A stretch of DNA of 64,000 nt from the NCBI RefSeq assembly GCF_014898055.3, contig NW_023602073.1:25281784-25345783 (forward strand), in the 5' to 3' direction. This document shows, piece after piece, positions 1 to 11,838 of this stretch (its first letter is position 1; every line of letters starts with the position of its first letter). The notes beneath the pieces are model-generated. The model worked only from the letters and a program-made list of their open reading frames with translations. It was not told the origin of the DNA and made no database searches. Made by a program: the position numbers and the translations under genes. Source of the stretch: Talpa occidentalis. Taxonomy: Eukaryota; Chordata; Mammalia; Eulipotyphla; Talpidae.

Positions 1-734
1 TTAGGCAGAAAGAGAGCAACTTGGAACCCATTTGTTGCTGTTGGAGCAGGTGCCTTTCTTGGGTTGAGGAGAGAGGAAATAAAGGGGGAAAGCATATGAT
101 GGGGCATAAGGCAGTACCAGTGCTCTCCTAAGGATCTTCATTATTGGGTTATTTGCACTCCTTGAGAATAGGGTCCTAAGATTTTATGGCCAGAGTAAAA
201 CACAATGTTAAACTTTCTAAGGCAAAACTGATCCCCCAAATCCAACAATACCACAGGTAATTGTAAGGACAATGTAATAAACTCTCTGAAAGTGGGACTA
301 GAAGATGGAGAAGTCCAATCTTTAAAGTTCTGCAAACTATGCTATTTGAATAGTACTGAGAAGCAAATATGAGGAAGTTTTCTTAGTGGCATTTCATTAC
401 AGCTTTAGGCTACCAAGCCAACTATCACGTTACTGCCCATGAGAATAATGTACCAAGGTGCCCACTAGAGACAGTGAAAAGACCAAGAAATTGAAGATGA
501 AAAGAACTTGGGGAGCAGGGGTGGGTTTTACTCATGTGAATCCACTAAGCAACTGCAGGTTACTTCAACAACGGCCTCACCCTGGAATCCAGACAGGTGT
601 CAGGCATGACCTTGCTGGCGTTTTTCTAATCAATTAGTCAGTATTGAAGTATATTTTCCTGCCCTCATGATGCCATCACTGTCAAAGTATCTCACTAGCC
701 TATAGCAATGATGTTAATATAAGTAAAGGCATTG
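1..734. other. Unannotated non-coding stretch
   Basis: No repeat family or coding signal recognised. ORFs are short and frequently interrupted. Confidence 0.5.
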
Positions 735-905
735 GGGTGGGTGCAAAGGCTAAAGAGGGTCAACTGTATGGTGATGGATGAAAACTGGACTTTTGGGTGG
801 TAATGATGATGTGGGATTTACAGGTGTAGAATCACAATGCTGTATAGCTGAAACTTATATAATGTTTTAAACCATTATCTTATTATGAATTTATTTAAAA
901 ACAAC
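735..905 (+). mobile_element. L1 3' UTR remnant
   Basis: A GA/GT-rich stretch reading 'caactgtatggtgatgg' is followed by 'gctgaaacttatataatg' and an A/T-rich tail. This order is typical of the end of mammalian L1 3' UTRs. The copy is diverged and heavily 5' truncated, and no ORF2 sequence is present. Assignment is from recognised sequence, not alignment. Confidence 0.7.
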
Positions 906-1031
906 AAGTAGTCATTATCCTCTCTTTTCCCTCCTTCCCTTCAAAATCATTGGTAAGATGTCCTTCTGCTTCGGTGACCCACTACACTGGCTTGCTTGGG
1001 GATGAAGTTTTCCTGGGATGTGGAACTTTCA

Positions 1032-1304
1032 TTTTTATTTATTTATTTATTTTTTAAGAAATCACTTTTTTTAAAAAAAAAAGATTTGTTTATTTATGCA
1101 TACAAGAACTGTGGAATAGGCCAGAGGTATGGGGACTGAGAGGATTTAGCAAAGACAGAGTGAGGAGCAGACCAGGCAGATGTACTGAGATACACTGTTG
1201 AGGGGAGCACCAGGCAAGCAAGTCGGGGGATCAAACTCATGTTGCAATGGCTGGTGATAGCTTGATAGCACTGTGTCTTTAACTCCGGCACCACCAGGGA
1301 GGCC
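1032..1304 (-). mobile_element. tRNA-derived SINE, older (type B) subfamily
   Basis: Antisense SINE. Read on the minus strand it starts with the head ggcctccctggtggtgc, runs through the body and ends in a poly(A)/(TAAA)n tail, seen here as T-rich sequence at 1032-1080. It is flanked by an 11-bp target-site duplication, tggaactttca (1021-1031 and 1305-1315). The body carries type B features ('agaactg', 'aggccagagg', 'gagacagag'). The many differences from other copies suggest an older insertion. Confidence 0.92.
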
Positions 1305-1689
1305 TGGAACTTTCAATTATAAAAGCTGAGACAGTCCCTGGGAAAACTGAGATGAATTGGTTACCCAACTTAAGTTACCCAAACTTTGACTTATTCTTGT
1401 TTTCCCCTCTACTTCTTGGCTGTGACTAGCACTAACACATTACTACCAACACACTAAACTTAATTGTGCAGAGATAAAGGAATATGCAATCAATAATAAA
1501 GAATTAAGTGCTGTATAAATAAAACCCAAAATCCTTTAAGAGAAAACCTGCAATGGAAACTAAATCCCATGTGCTACTCTTTGGAGATCTCCAGGTTTAT
1601 CCCACTGTTTTTCATGATGCTGATCTGTTCAAAAGAAGAAATTAGCCAAAGGAACTACCTCTTAGAATTTCAGACTTAGTATTGGGGTG

Positions 1690-1860
1690 CATTAGCCATT
1701 TGAATCAACAGCATTGGTATCACTTGGAAACATGATGGGGAACATTCTCAGGCTCCACCAGATTAAATGAATGTGGTTCTCTGGGGATGGAACTCAACAA
1801 CCTGTGTTTGCACCACCACTTCTGTTTCATGCAACAACGGTCTAAGATACACTGAATTCA
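1690..1860 (-). mobile_element. MER5A-like hAT-Charlie DNA transposon remnant
   Basis: Antisense to the MER5A consensus as I know it. The blocks 'cagcattggtatcacttgg', 'attctcaggctccacc' and 'caacctgtgttt' occur in the expected order and spacing. It is a non-autonomous MITE-like element with no coding capacity and is heavily diverged. Confidence 0.65.
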
Positions 1861-2936
1861 CACTCATTGAATTAATAAGATAATGAAAGAATTCAAGTGT
1901 TGAGTCTAGCTCTCATATTACTACTTTATGTCAAGGATAGGCAATTAAGGATCTTAGATACCACCACTAACAGAAAATATTTCACATGGTACCAGATTCA
2001 CATGTGTAGGGTAAACTGAGATGGTCAGGCTTTTGCACTGCTGGCCTCTGTGGTTATCACCTGTGGCCCTGATTGTGCTAATGCAGGAGGCACATGGGAA
2101 CATGGGCTTGGGGTCCGCATGCCTGACAGTCGACACCTGTGAGTGTGCACATCTGAGCCTAGAAGCTGAAGATATAATGGAGGTGGAGAAAGGCCACAGG
2201 AGGATGAGTGATGGCTACTAGAGGAAGAGACCATGAGAGAATGCCAGAGAAAGTCCAAAAAGTAAAGATTAGCCTGGGGCTGGGAGGCCTGCCAGCCTCC
2301 TGGCAACCCCCACATACCCCACATCCCTGACTTGCCAGCCTGCAGGCTAACCCCACAACAGCTGGTTTGGAAAGATCATTAAAGCCTGAAAAAAGCCACT
2401 GAGGGCTCCAGGATTCTCCTTTACCAGACCCCCCACTGCCTGCCCTGTGCCTGGCTGCCACACTACAACAAGCCTTGACATTATGCATGAAATGCAAACA
2501 ATGGTATTCCCTCTGCTTCCCACTTGCCTTTCCAATGTTTGCTCACAATTTAATTTCATGAATCATGAAGGGCTATAGAACGAGCTTCTGCTGAACTCCT
2601 GCTCAGCACTTGATTGTCCCTGCAATTCTGCGATCAACTGGACTTTTATTTTATTGTTACATCAAAGATATTTTACTATTTTAATAACTGCTTTTTGAAG
2701 ATGGTAAGCACCAACTCAATTACCAGTCTATATTGGAAGATGAAATCATGATTATCCAAACTCAATTTTCTTAACATCATTAAAAAAATATATTTATTTC
2801 TATGGATATCCTATCAGGCTAACCTCCTGTGGTCAGATACTGCCTGGGGTCCTTGACCTTCAAATGGGAAGAAATCATTTGATTTGAGATCATTTTCTTT
2901 TGGATAAATGAGACAATGACTATCTCAGTATGACAA
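1861..2936. other. Unannotated non-coding stretch
   Basis: No family recognised. The part at about 2000-2560 is more GC-rich than its surroundings and gives several overlapping ORFs of 60-112 codons on both strands. None has a recognisable domain and they overlap each other, so I treat them as chance ORFs. Confidence 0.45.
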
Positions 2937-3318
2937 TGTCATGGGCTGAATATTTGTGTCCTTGAAAAATCCATATATTGAAACCCTAACCCAAATTTGA
3001 TGGTATTTGAGGTGGGAGTCTTTGGGAGATAAGTCTCAATGAGATCATGAGACTGAGGCCCTCATGATGGGATTAGTGCCCTTATCAACAGAGGGAGAGA
3101 GAGGAAGAGAGACCACAGATGTCTCTCTCCATTATTGAGAACATAATGAGAAGGGGCCATCTGCAATTCAGGACGAAAAATCTCATCAGGAGCCAAATCT
3201 GCCAGTACCTTGATCTTGGATTTCCCAGGCTCTAGAATTCTAAGATATAAGCATCTGTTATTTAAGCCACCAGGTCTATGGTATTTTGTTATAGCAGCCC
3301 AAGATGTTGAATGCACAA
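2937..3318 (+). mobile_element. MaLR-type solo LTR (MLT1/MST-like)
   Basis: It begins tgtcatgggctgaat, has 'ccctcatgatgggattag' in the middle and 'ccttgatcttggatttccc' further on, and ends with 'taagccaccaggtct', 'ggtattttgttatagcagccc'-like sequence. This is the classical order of mammalian apparent LTR retrotransposon (ERVL-MaLR) LTRs. No internal region is present, so it is a solo LTR. It is an ancient, immobile remnant. Confidence 0.82.
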
Positions 3319-3627
3319 AGATTCCCCTTTTATATCTTCTCTACCTATTTGCTGACAATGATAAAACTTTAGAGTTTGTAAAATCTTTTTGAAGAATAGA
3401 GGATATAACTATCAGATTCCAACTGGAAGGGGGAAAATAGCTTCTGAAAGTTGAAATGACTTTGCTGAAGAAGTGGCTCTTCTTATACCTGGTAAGAAGT
3501 GGCACTGAGGTGGGAAATGTGGCTCCCAAGGTGGAGGTCATTGTTCTTCTCACTGCAACAGACTTGCTTCAATTATACCTAGAAACTTGTCTCTATGGAA
3601 TCTTCTATAAGTTCCTTTATATCCTTT

Positions 3628-3822
3628 TTTAAAGATTATTTATTTATACATACAAGAACTGGGGTATAGGCCAGAGGTGCAGGGGATGAGAGGATTCACC
3701 AGAGACAGAGTGAGGAGCAGAACAGGCAGATCTACTGAAATACACTGCTGAGGGGAGCAGCGGGCAAGACAGGAGAGGTCTACTGCACCATGCGGGTAGC
3801 TCCCTGGTGGGCTGGGGCTGTT
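3628..3822 (-). mobile_element. tRNA-derived SINE, type B, 5' truncated
   Basis: The body and tail of the SINE are present antisense, from the T-rich tail at 3628 through 'ggtataggccagaggtgc' to 'gtagctccctgg'. The tRNA-like head with the box A and box B regions is missing. No convincing target-site duplication was found. It is most likely a 5'-truncated retroposition product or a later deletion. Confidence 0.85.
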
Positions 3823-3838
3823 CAGTTTCCTTAATTGT

Positions 3839-3872
3839 CTTTTTTTTTTTTTTTTAAGATTTATTTATTAAG
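3839..3872 (-). mobile_element. SINE tail fragment
   Basis: A run of T followed by 'aagatttatttatt' matches only the A-rich 3' end of the SINE. The rest of the element is absent. It could be an extremely 5'-truncated insertion or a simple A-rich tract. Confidence 0.4.
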
Positions 3873-4145
3873 ACGTGGCTCTGGAGCAGAAAGTACCGTG
3901 GAGAAAAAAGTCATCACTCTCAGTGTTTCCAGCAGAGACACCTTTTCTGTTTTCCAATAGTTTCCTGGTTCCAGTGCTTACCAGTTAACCTGGGCTGTGA
4001 CTTGAGGTATGTTATTTATTTTTGATATCTCTGTAGCCCTTGAGCACTGTGCTCAAGACCATGTCACTCTGGATCTGTTTCTCCATAGGGCTCACCTGAC
4101 ACTGGTCAATTTTGAAACCTATACTGAATTTAGAAGTGTACTCCC

Positions 4146-4203
4146 TGCCTATTCCATATGACAGTATTGCCTATTCCAGATGACAGTATTGTCATCTGGA
4201 ATA
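4146..4203. repeat. 22-bp tandem duplication with an overlapping 14-bp hairpin
   Basis: Positions 4146-4167 and 4168-4189 are the same 22-bp unit with one difference (ccatatg versus ccagatg). The second unit forms a perfect inverted repeat with what follows: tattccagatgaca (4172-4185), loop gtat, then tgtcatctggaata (4190-4203). Confidence 0.9.
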
Positions 4204-4309
4204 CTGTGGGTGACTGCTTTGTACTCAGCCATACACAAGACTTTTCTCTTTTCATGGGCTCTCCTATCTTTTTTTCACATTCTCTCATGTTACATTGGAA
4301 TTCATGTTG

Positions 4310-4350
4310 AGAGCGCTGAATCTTAGCCACTAGCCTACCAGGGAGGATGG
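4310..4350 (-). mobile_element. Possible SINE head remnant
   Basis: The sequence 'gctgaatcttagccac' followed by 'ctaccagggagg' resembles the antisense tRNA-like head seen in complete copies, for example at 7265-7298. Only this part is present, so the call is tentative. Confidence 0.35.
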
Positions 4351-4352
4351 AA

Positions 4353-4390
4353 TTCATAAACTTCTCTGAAGTTCATAAACTTCTCTGAAG
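4353..4390. repeat. 19-bp perfect tandem duplication
   Basis: The unit ttcataaacttctctgaag occurs twice head to tail (4353-4371, 4372-4390) without differences. This suggests a recent replication-slippage duplication. Confidence 0.95.
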
Positions 4391-4479
4391 ACACAGTCAA
4401 TAGCTGATCTATTTGAAGATTCTTCTCACTTCATCTCTACCAAAATATAAATAATGCTTAGCATAGTACTTCACACACA

Positions 4480-4660
4480 TGCATGTACTATAAATGCATA
4501 TAAAATATAAAATATGTACTATAAAATATGTACTATAAAATATAGATTATATATCAGCATATATTTTAGTATATATGCATATATGTGGAAGTTTGTGTCA
4601 TATGTGTGTGTTTATATGTACATACAATGTGTTTATATGTACACACAATGTATTATGCAT
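4480..4660. repeat. AT-rich low-complexity region with short direct repeats
   Basis: Repeated 'aaaatatgtactat' units are followed by two near-identical 'gtttatatgtacacacaatgt'-like units in a very AT-rich context. Confidence 0.75.
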
Positions 4661-6706
4661 TTATTTCAGATGTTAACTAAAGCAATTTAATCAAAATTAG
4701 CCGTTTTGGTGTAGTGTCAATTCTGGTATTGGCCAAAATGAGCATTTGATGCCTTGCTTACCAGAAATGATGGGGTTAGATTTCATACTTATTATTTGTG
4801 TATTTGAGAGTATGGTTAAATATGGGTTTAATAAAAAGGTAAAGAAAACCTGCATTTTCATAACTGACTGAAGTAAAGCAGAGGATATCCATGACTCCTT
4901 TGTTTACTGCACAGAGACCCTCTAGTCTTCCCATATGCTCATTCCTCTAACAGCAGCTGATCCCATTTTTCTAGAACAACGAAACAATGAGCAGTCATTG
5001 GGTAGTCTTTTCTTGACTTTTTTTTTTTTCTACTCAATGAATATATATTTCATTACAACACATGACTAAAATGCTTGTTTTAATTTGAATTTCATGTATC
5101 AGTTGTTCTAGTCCAAAAAAGACAGTGAATTTGATGTTAGTATTAATGCATAAGTTTGCTTAATAGGACCTGTGTGTAGGTTAAATGAGATCCAGATAGA
5201 CAGATGTCAACACATGCTGCTTTCAGTCTTCTAAACAGGAGCAGTGGGTGACCATTTTTCAAACTCTTCATGGGACTCTTCTCAGAAGAAATCAGAAGCA
5301 CAACACTAGCCTAACAGGCAGGTTTCTGAAGCATGAGACATTCAGTGTGGGAGTATGACCACTAATTCTATTTTTAAATGTTTACACAACCAAAAATGTT
5401 TACATTTTGGAGATTTATTTTACATTTATTGAGGAAATAATACAGTCAACAGTGTATCAAAAGTGTGTGTATGTTTGGGAAGAGAGATGTAGGATAGGAT
5501 AGCACTCTGTTTGTGGACCACATATTCAGGACAATATTTTGAGAGTGGTCTGATAAATATAAACCTTCTTTGTAATGCTGGTTTCCTTGCCTCACAAAAC
5601 TCACATAGTTTATGTAAAACAATTAATTTTGACATTGCAAATAATCCTTGTCAAATAACCTCAGAAGAAAGGTTCACTTAAGATATCATTCTTAACCCAT
5701 GTAAGGATTTTTTTCCTGTTGTCAGCACAATTTATTTAAAATCTAATATCAAATTTTTATAGAAAAATCATGAGGCCTTAGTGTTATTGGTACCTCCCAG
5801 CCCTAAAAATCCCCATATAACAATACTATCAACTTTTAAAGAATCTCCCTGGAGAATTTTCTTGTGTATGTGGAATTACATCTGTTGTCCTCATGTACCA
5901 GAGTCTAGCTTAATGCTGCTGAACACATTGGTTCTGGGCATCGGGACAAAGAAATGGTTGATAAAGCACCATTCACAACCAAGAATAGAGCTCAATCAGC
6001 ATTTGTGGGGCAAGCAGGCTACTTGGGTGATGGTCTAATTCATAGGCCTGCTTCCTAAGACTGAACTTTGTCTGTATAGTTCTTGAGGGGTGTTTGCTGT
6101 TGCTGTGAAAAACACAAAAAACCCTAGGTTGCTGTCTTTTCTTATTGCTTTTGGACTTTTGCCTGCATAAAACCTACCATAGTATCAGATTTAGATATCA
6201 TTGGTACAACATTGGATTAATGAAATATACTTGAAAAATACAAACCAGGGAAGACTCACCAATATGTATAGAATAGGAAGGAAAAGCTATAAGTTACTAT
6301 ATATACAGTGTAAATATACATATATATTTTTATGTAAAGCTACTTACATAATACATATATTCACTTTCAATATCATTATCATTCACTGGTATTCAGCAGA
6401 ATTGTGGTAGCTTTCACAGTCATATTGTAAGTGATAACTATTTACATAAGCTAAAAATGATATGTGCATAAGGTTAAAAATAGCCAGTAATTAGTAATAG
6501 CTGTTCCAAAGCCAACAATCATTTTCATTAATTGCCTTTATTTCTTGGCACAGCCCATTAAGTCATTCTTATAAAGGTGTTTGCAGATAATATTGTTCTT
6601 GCAGATATATTTTTATTATTTCATGGGAAAATATATACTTAGTGACTAACACAACAGGTTTTAGACCCAGCCAGCTTCAAACTTACTTACAATGCTCACT
6701 GGTTGT
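4661..6706. other. Unannotated non-coding stretch
   Basis: AT-rich sequence in which no repeat family, RNA gene or plausible exon was recognised. The longest ORF is 85 codons and has no recognisable features. Confidence 0.5.
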
Positions 6707-7049
6707 CTTCCTTCCTTCCTTCCTCCCTCCCTCCCTCCCTCCTCCCTCCCTCCCTCCTTTCCTTCCTTCCTTCCTTCCTTCCTTCCTTCCTTCCTTCCTT
6801 CCTTCCTTCCTCCCTCCCTCCCTCTCCCCCCTCCCTCCCTCCTTTCCTTCCTTCCTTCCTTCCTTCCTTCCTTCCTTCCTTCCTTCCTTCCTTCCTTCCT
6901 TCCTTCCTTCCTTCCTCCCTCCCTCCTCCTCCCTCCCTCCCTCCCCCTCCCTCCCTCCCTCCCTCCCTCCCTCCCTCCCTCCCTCCCTCCTCCCTCCCTC
7001 CTTCCCCCCTCCTTCCTTCCTTCCTTCCTTCCTTCCTTCCTTCCTTCCT
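6707..7049. repeat. (TTCC)n/(CTCC)n microsatellite, about 343 bp
   Basis: Almost pure TTCC units with interspersed CTCC blocks. The tract directly abuts the T-rich antisense tail of the SINE at 7050-7299. This suggests the array grew from that tail. All three forward frames are open and would encode Ser-Phe-Leu-Pro repeats, an artefact of the 4-nt unit. Confidence 0.97.
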
Positions 7050-7299
7050 ATTTATTTATTTAATTTTTGCATAAAAGAACTGGGGTGTAAGCCAGAGGTG
7101 TGGGGTGAGAAGGTTCACCAGAGACAGAGTGGGGAGCAGAACATGTGGATTTACTAACAAACAATGTTAAGGGGAGCAGCAGGTGAGACTGCAGAGGTCT
7201 GCTACACCATATGTCAGTTGGTTCCCTGGCCAGGGATCAAACACAGGCTGTAACAAGTGATAGTGCTGAGACTTAACCCTTAGTCCACCAGGGAGGCCC
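7050..7299 (-). mobile_element. tRNA-derived SINE, type B, tail replaced by a microsatellite
   Basis: Antisense copy with a complete head ending at 'caccagggaggccc' and a type B body ('ggtgtaagccagaggtg', 'gagacagag'). Its A-rich tail is short (tatttatttattt, 7050-7062) and runs straight into the long (TTCC)n array. A target-site duplication could not be assigned because of the array. Confidence 0.9.
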
Positions 7300-9584
7300 A
7301 CCAAAGTGAATTTCTGAATCTGTAGTGATAAGAATGACATGCAGAAAGGTGGAGAATTTATCAATATAACTGTCACATTGTGAAGTCCCTTCCCAGTCTT
7401 CTCCCAAACTTATTATGTATCTTTCTTTTCCATTTCTACAACTTCCATGATTTTAATTCTCATATTGAAGGGTGATTGAAAACCTCTTTTTCCACTCTAC
7501 AGTATATTTGCTAAGAACAGTCTATATCTTTTAATATTTGTCTCTCATATGCCTAGCTGGCATGGAAGGAACATTCAATACTTGTCAGCTGAATTATTGA
7601 AATCACCTGACCAAGATTACAGTGAATAAGTGGTGAATTCAGGACTTAAGGATCTTGAGACCGCAAATTCTTTATTTTGTTTCCACAGACTTTGAAGCAG
7701 GGTGACTGACTCTCAATTCTTAAGAGTAGGAGAAACATAATCTTCAGAGACATGAATCCTGGTACAGGGTTGATATATATAGCTTAATGTTTTGGTGATT
7801 AAAAATAAAAGAACAAAACCCAAAGTTTATACTGTTAGTTGACCCTGCACGATCATTTTTATCACTAACTCAGTACTATTCTTGCCTAAGAAAATGTTGC
7901 TTTTTCTTTTTATAAGTATGTGACTATATTAATCTTAAGTGCTGTAAGTAAAAATTATAGATATTTTCCTTAAGATAACTTTTATCTAAGCAATGAATTC
8001 CCATCTGATTGTGGCCCATAAGCAGGAAATAGTAATGGGAAAAATAAAAAAAATCCTGTGAATAAATCCAGCATTTGTCTAACTGCATACATATACCTAC
8101 TTACAGGAAACAGAAGACTGTTTCCAGGTTTGGTGACTGGGAACAAAACTTTCCACAGTTGGTAGTTTGAATCTGTTTGAAACACAATATTCCTTACGTG
8201 AAATAATCCCCAGTTTTAAGAAAAGACAAAAATAACTGAGGTCTCAATTTTCATTGGCTGAGAACTATTCTGAAATTTCATTACTACTACAAAAGGCCAC
8301 TTTTTGTGGTTCCACTGCTCAGAAGAGCAAGAACTCTGTCTGTGGTCATTAGTGGAGACAATGATATTTAGGGTGCTAAGTACCAGTGTTTTGTTGAGAG
8401 ATTATCCAAGGGCAAAGACAGGCCTTTATTGGGGGAAATGAAAATGAATGGGTCAAGGAAAGGAGCCCATGGAGGAGAAATATAGGATCTTGATAGTCAT
8501 CAGCCCTGGTTATCATTATAATAAAATAACAATAATTAAAAATAAAAATGATATAATAAAAATTATTATAATTCTTAGTAAGAAATAGGATTCTCTGTAA
8601 TCACAAGTCTTTTATGGACTTAACTGATCATAAAGGGAGATTTGCATTTGGTCAGATAGCTATTTTTTAGATAATTTACGAAAGAGTGAATATTGGAATT
8701 AAACTTAAACAGACAGTAATTTAATGAGTTCAAGAGACTAAACAATTATGTTCCCCCTGAGACCTAAGAAGATAAGACAGTAGTTGAATCCAGATTAGAT
8801 GAGCTTTTCCAGTGGTAGCCTCATTTAAAACCATCATCATTAAGCATATACATTACCTTTAGTCACACTTTCATTTTCAGTTTAGCAGCTTTTGATTGTG
8901 ACTATTAATTTGAGACTTACTGTGCCCTTTGGCTGTAATGTTCTGGAAGTTAGAGAAATAGGAATTTACTTCAAGCCAGAAAGTAGCCAATGTGATAAAT
9001 TCCTAACTACATTTCCAGTCTCATGTCAGACTGTTCTCATGCGATTTTCAGATCCTGAGTCAAAATTTTACAAATTAGGCATTTAGGGTAAATAGCCTGG
9101 ATAAAAGCCACCCATCACAGTGACACTTCCACAGCCACTCAGCAAAGCTTCTATCAGAATTTAATAGAAAAAACAATGAAAATGCTAACAAGGTGCAAAT
9201 ATCCTTTGAGACAAGCAGGTCAACCAAAAATACATTCTATTAGCCTGGCCTACTACCCTACATCTAGGAAATGAAATAAAAAAGGAACATATCTATCTCC
9301 ATGACATAAACTAAATAGATTTTGAAGGACCCTTGTGTTTGGTAGTTTTTTTGAAAAATGAGTATATCTGATATTTATGGTTCTATTTTAAATTAATTGA
9401 TTAAATATGCTGTTATTTCCACCCAAATCATTTCCTTTATCTCAGAAAAATGTTGAATTTCCTAAAACATTGGAGGTCTTCCATTGCTTGAAAGTTGCTT
9501 TTTGACATCTACTGTGCCCTTATACATACCCATACCCCATATGGAGTTATCAATATGAAAGTTCTACTTACATGCCCTGTGACC
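7300..9584. other. Unannotated non-coding stretch
   Basis: Mostly unique AT-rich sequence. The part at 7600-7690 weakly resembles an antisense MIR end. The part at 8515-8575 is an A/T low-complexity patch. No coding or RNA gene signal was seen. Confidence 0.45.
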
Positions 9585-10033
9585 CATTGTTTCTGGTGTT
9601 GCCCCAGCCAGAAAACTTCATGCCCCAAACAGCTGCCCATCAACACCAAACTTGTTCTATAAAACTATTCAGCCATCAAAAAAAGATAAACTCATGTCAT
9701 TTACAGCAACATTAGTGGAGCTGGAGGGATTTTGCTAAGCGAAATTAGAAAGAGAAAGAGAAATATCAGATGGTTCACTTATATGTGGAATATAAAGAAA
9801 CCAAGCAGGAAACCAAACAATAACAACAAAAAAAGACACAACTTGCAAGATGACCATAGATTGAGGACATACAGTGGGCGAGAGAGAGGGAGAAGTGTCA
9901 AAACAGGGGAAGGAGGAGCACAAGGGTCAGTGGTGATGGATCAGGGTGCTATGGTGGTGGGAGAATGAGGGAAGAAATCAAATACTGTCCAAAAATGATC
10001 AATGACATCAGAAAATAAATTTAATAATAAATA
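9585..10033 (+). mobile_element. L1 3' end (ORF2 C-terminus plus 3' UTR)
   Basis: Contains the nucleotide signature of the ORF2 end ('ctattcagccatcaaaaaa', 'agataaactcatg', 'tggagctggagggat') in a frame-broken state. A GA-rich 3' UTR follows ('ggaggagcacaagg', 'ggtgatgg') and then a (TAA)n-like tail at 10015-10033. The 3' UTR resembles those at 13796-14040 and 62102-62330, so it is the same L1 lineage but more diverged. Confidence 0.85.
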
Positions 10034-10130
10034 CTTTCTCCTCTACGAAGCCTTCTCTACTCCAACCATTCAGAATAAATTATTCCTTTTCTTCACATAC
10101 CTAACCCTCTATTTGAATCTCTAATTAGCA
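10034..10130 (+). mobile_element. L2-like fragment
   Basis: 'acgaagccttctctactcc' and the following CT-rich stretch resemble the L2 3' end. Short and diverged. Confidence 0.4.
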
Positions 10131-11838
10131 TTTTAAAAAAGTTATTATTGGTCATATGACAACCTGGGTTAACAAATAAATCTTATCTCCTACACCAAAT
10201 GTGATCAACACATTTTTTCTGCTTAGATGTTGTGTTGAGGGTTCTGAAACTGTGTCTACCACGGTTGGGGTGGGGAAAGCAATAATATATCAATGATGTT
10301 TATAAGTTACACGGGGGCAGGTTTGCCATTTCTGTGGTAAACTTTTTGGCTAAACTGGTTTTCATTTGATTTTATATATTATACTATGCCTTGTCTCTTT
10401 ATAGTTAGTAGGTACTTAAATGGAATTGCTATGGATAATGCTGGAAACTTGGTTACTTGTAAGGTAGGATTATTGATGACTCAGGTTGTAATATGATAGG
10501 GAAGGTTTCTGAAAAAGGCCAAGGATTTCCTGCCTAAAGTTTTAAAGACACAGGTTATAATCCTTTTGTGTAAGATGCTTTATGTCCAGTGTTGTTAAAG
10601 CAGGCCATGTAAACAGTCCTCTCCTGGATGCTGTTTAAACCAAGATCCCATTATTTGTAGAGATTACTGTTTTTTTAACAGGGATAGATAAGGAGTTGGG
10701 TCAAAAGTAAGTCCTTAATGTCTTTGTTAAATAAGATTATTCTGATTGAGTTTACAATTTTCTTTTGTAAGATTTTGTTGTTTACTTTCTTTAGTTGTGT
10801 TTGTTTTTGTACAAAATGTACAAATAGGATAAAGTGGAAGGAAGGGTGAAAGGCATGATTCAGACCAGCTTGGTCACTGTCGGGTCACTGACACTCTAAT
10901 CGCCTTCTCAAGGATTTCCTTCTAGGATATCAATGCCATGTGGAACATAGCAATAACTTAGAACATGATAAATGTTGTTCTTGAGCAGTAATATCAAAAC
11001 TCATCACTTTATTATGGTAAGAGAGAAACACATTTAGCACGGCAGTATATAATTGCTTAATATTTTCTTTTTTTTTTCAAAAGAAAATATAGAATTTAAT
11101 GTTCAAAATGCCAAAATAAGTATATGGAATCTGTTACATTAATAATATAATCTAACAGATTAATCAATAAAGCAATTTGTAAAATCAAAATATAAGTATG
11201 TGAAGTATGTGTTGTAATTAGGATGCTGGACTCTTAAGTTCTAATTGAGCTTTTGCCATTGCTCTGCATTAGAATTTGCTAGGTACTTGTGTAATTAATG
11301 ATAAATTATAGTTGATATAATATTAAACTATTGTTACTTATATCTACCTCCCTCAGGTACTTCCCTCAGTAAACTTGCAGGGTGTTGACTGGTTGAGAGG
11401 GCAAGATCTGAATGGGTAATCTGGGATTTTGTTGCAGTAATGTCTTTTATTGCCATCAAAATCCATCATATTCTCGACAGCACTGTATTTATTTGAATTC
11501 TTATTACTGAACTAGATTGCTATTTAAATATGCATCAATGTATTGACTCTCAAGCATCCTCTGACCCAGGTTAAATCCCTTGAAGTCCAAAGACTCATCT
11601 TTTACTCATTGCATTTCCTTCTCAGCACCCATGTCACTGGTACCTGGTGATCATTCCACTCCAGGATATGTTTGGTTGACATCAGCCTATAGCCTGCATA
11701 TGAGATCAGAATAATCATTCCCAGTTTGTGGAATCTAGATGAGGTAGGATTTTTTTAGACATGTGAACACATTAACTCATAAAATTGGGAAGAATAAGAG
11801 ACACTATGTGTATATATAAAAACAGGGCATTGAAACAC
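10131..11838. other. Unannotated non-coding stretch
   Basis: AT-rich sequence with no recognised family. A perfect 12-bp inverted repeat lies at 11060-11071 and 11079-11090 (atattttctttt / aaaagaaaatat, 7-nt loop). Confidence 0.45.

Noticed and set aside
6642..7157. Three overlapping forward ORFs of 123-171 codons with Ser-Phe-Leu-Pro repeats
   Set aside because: They are translations of the (TTCC)n array. A 4-nt unit stays open in all three frames, so there is no coding evidence.
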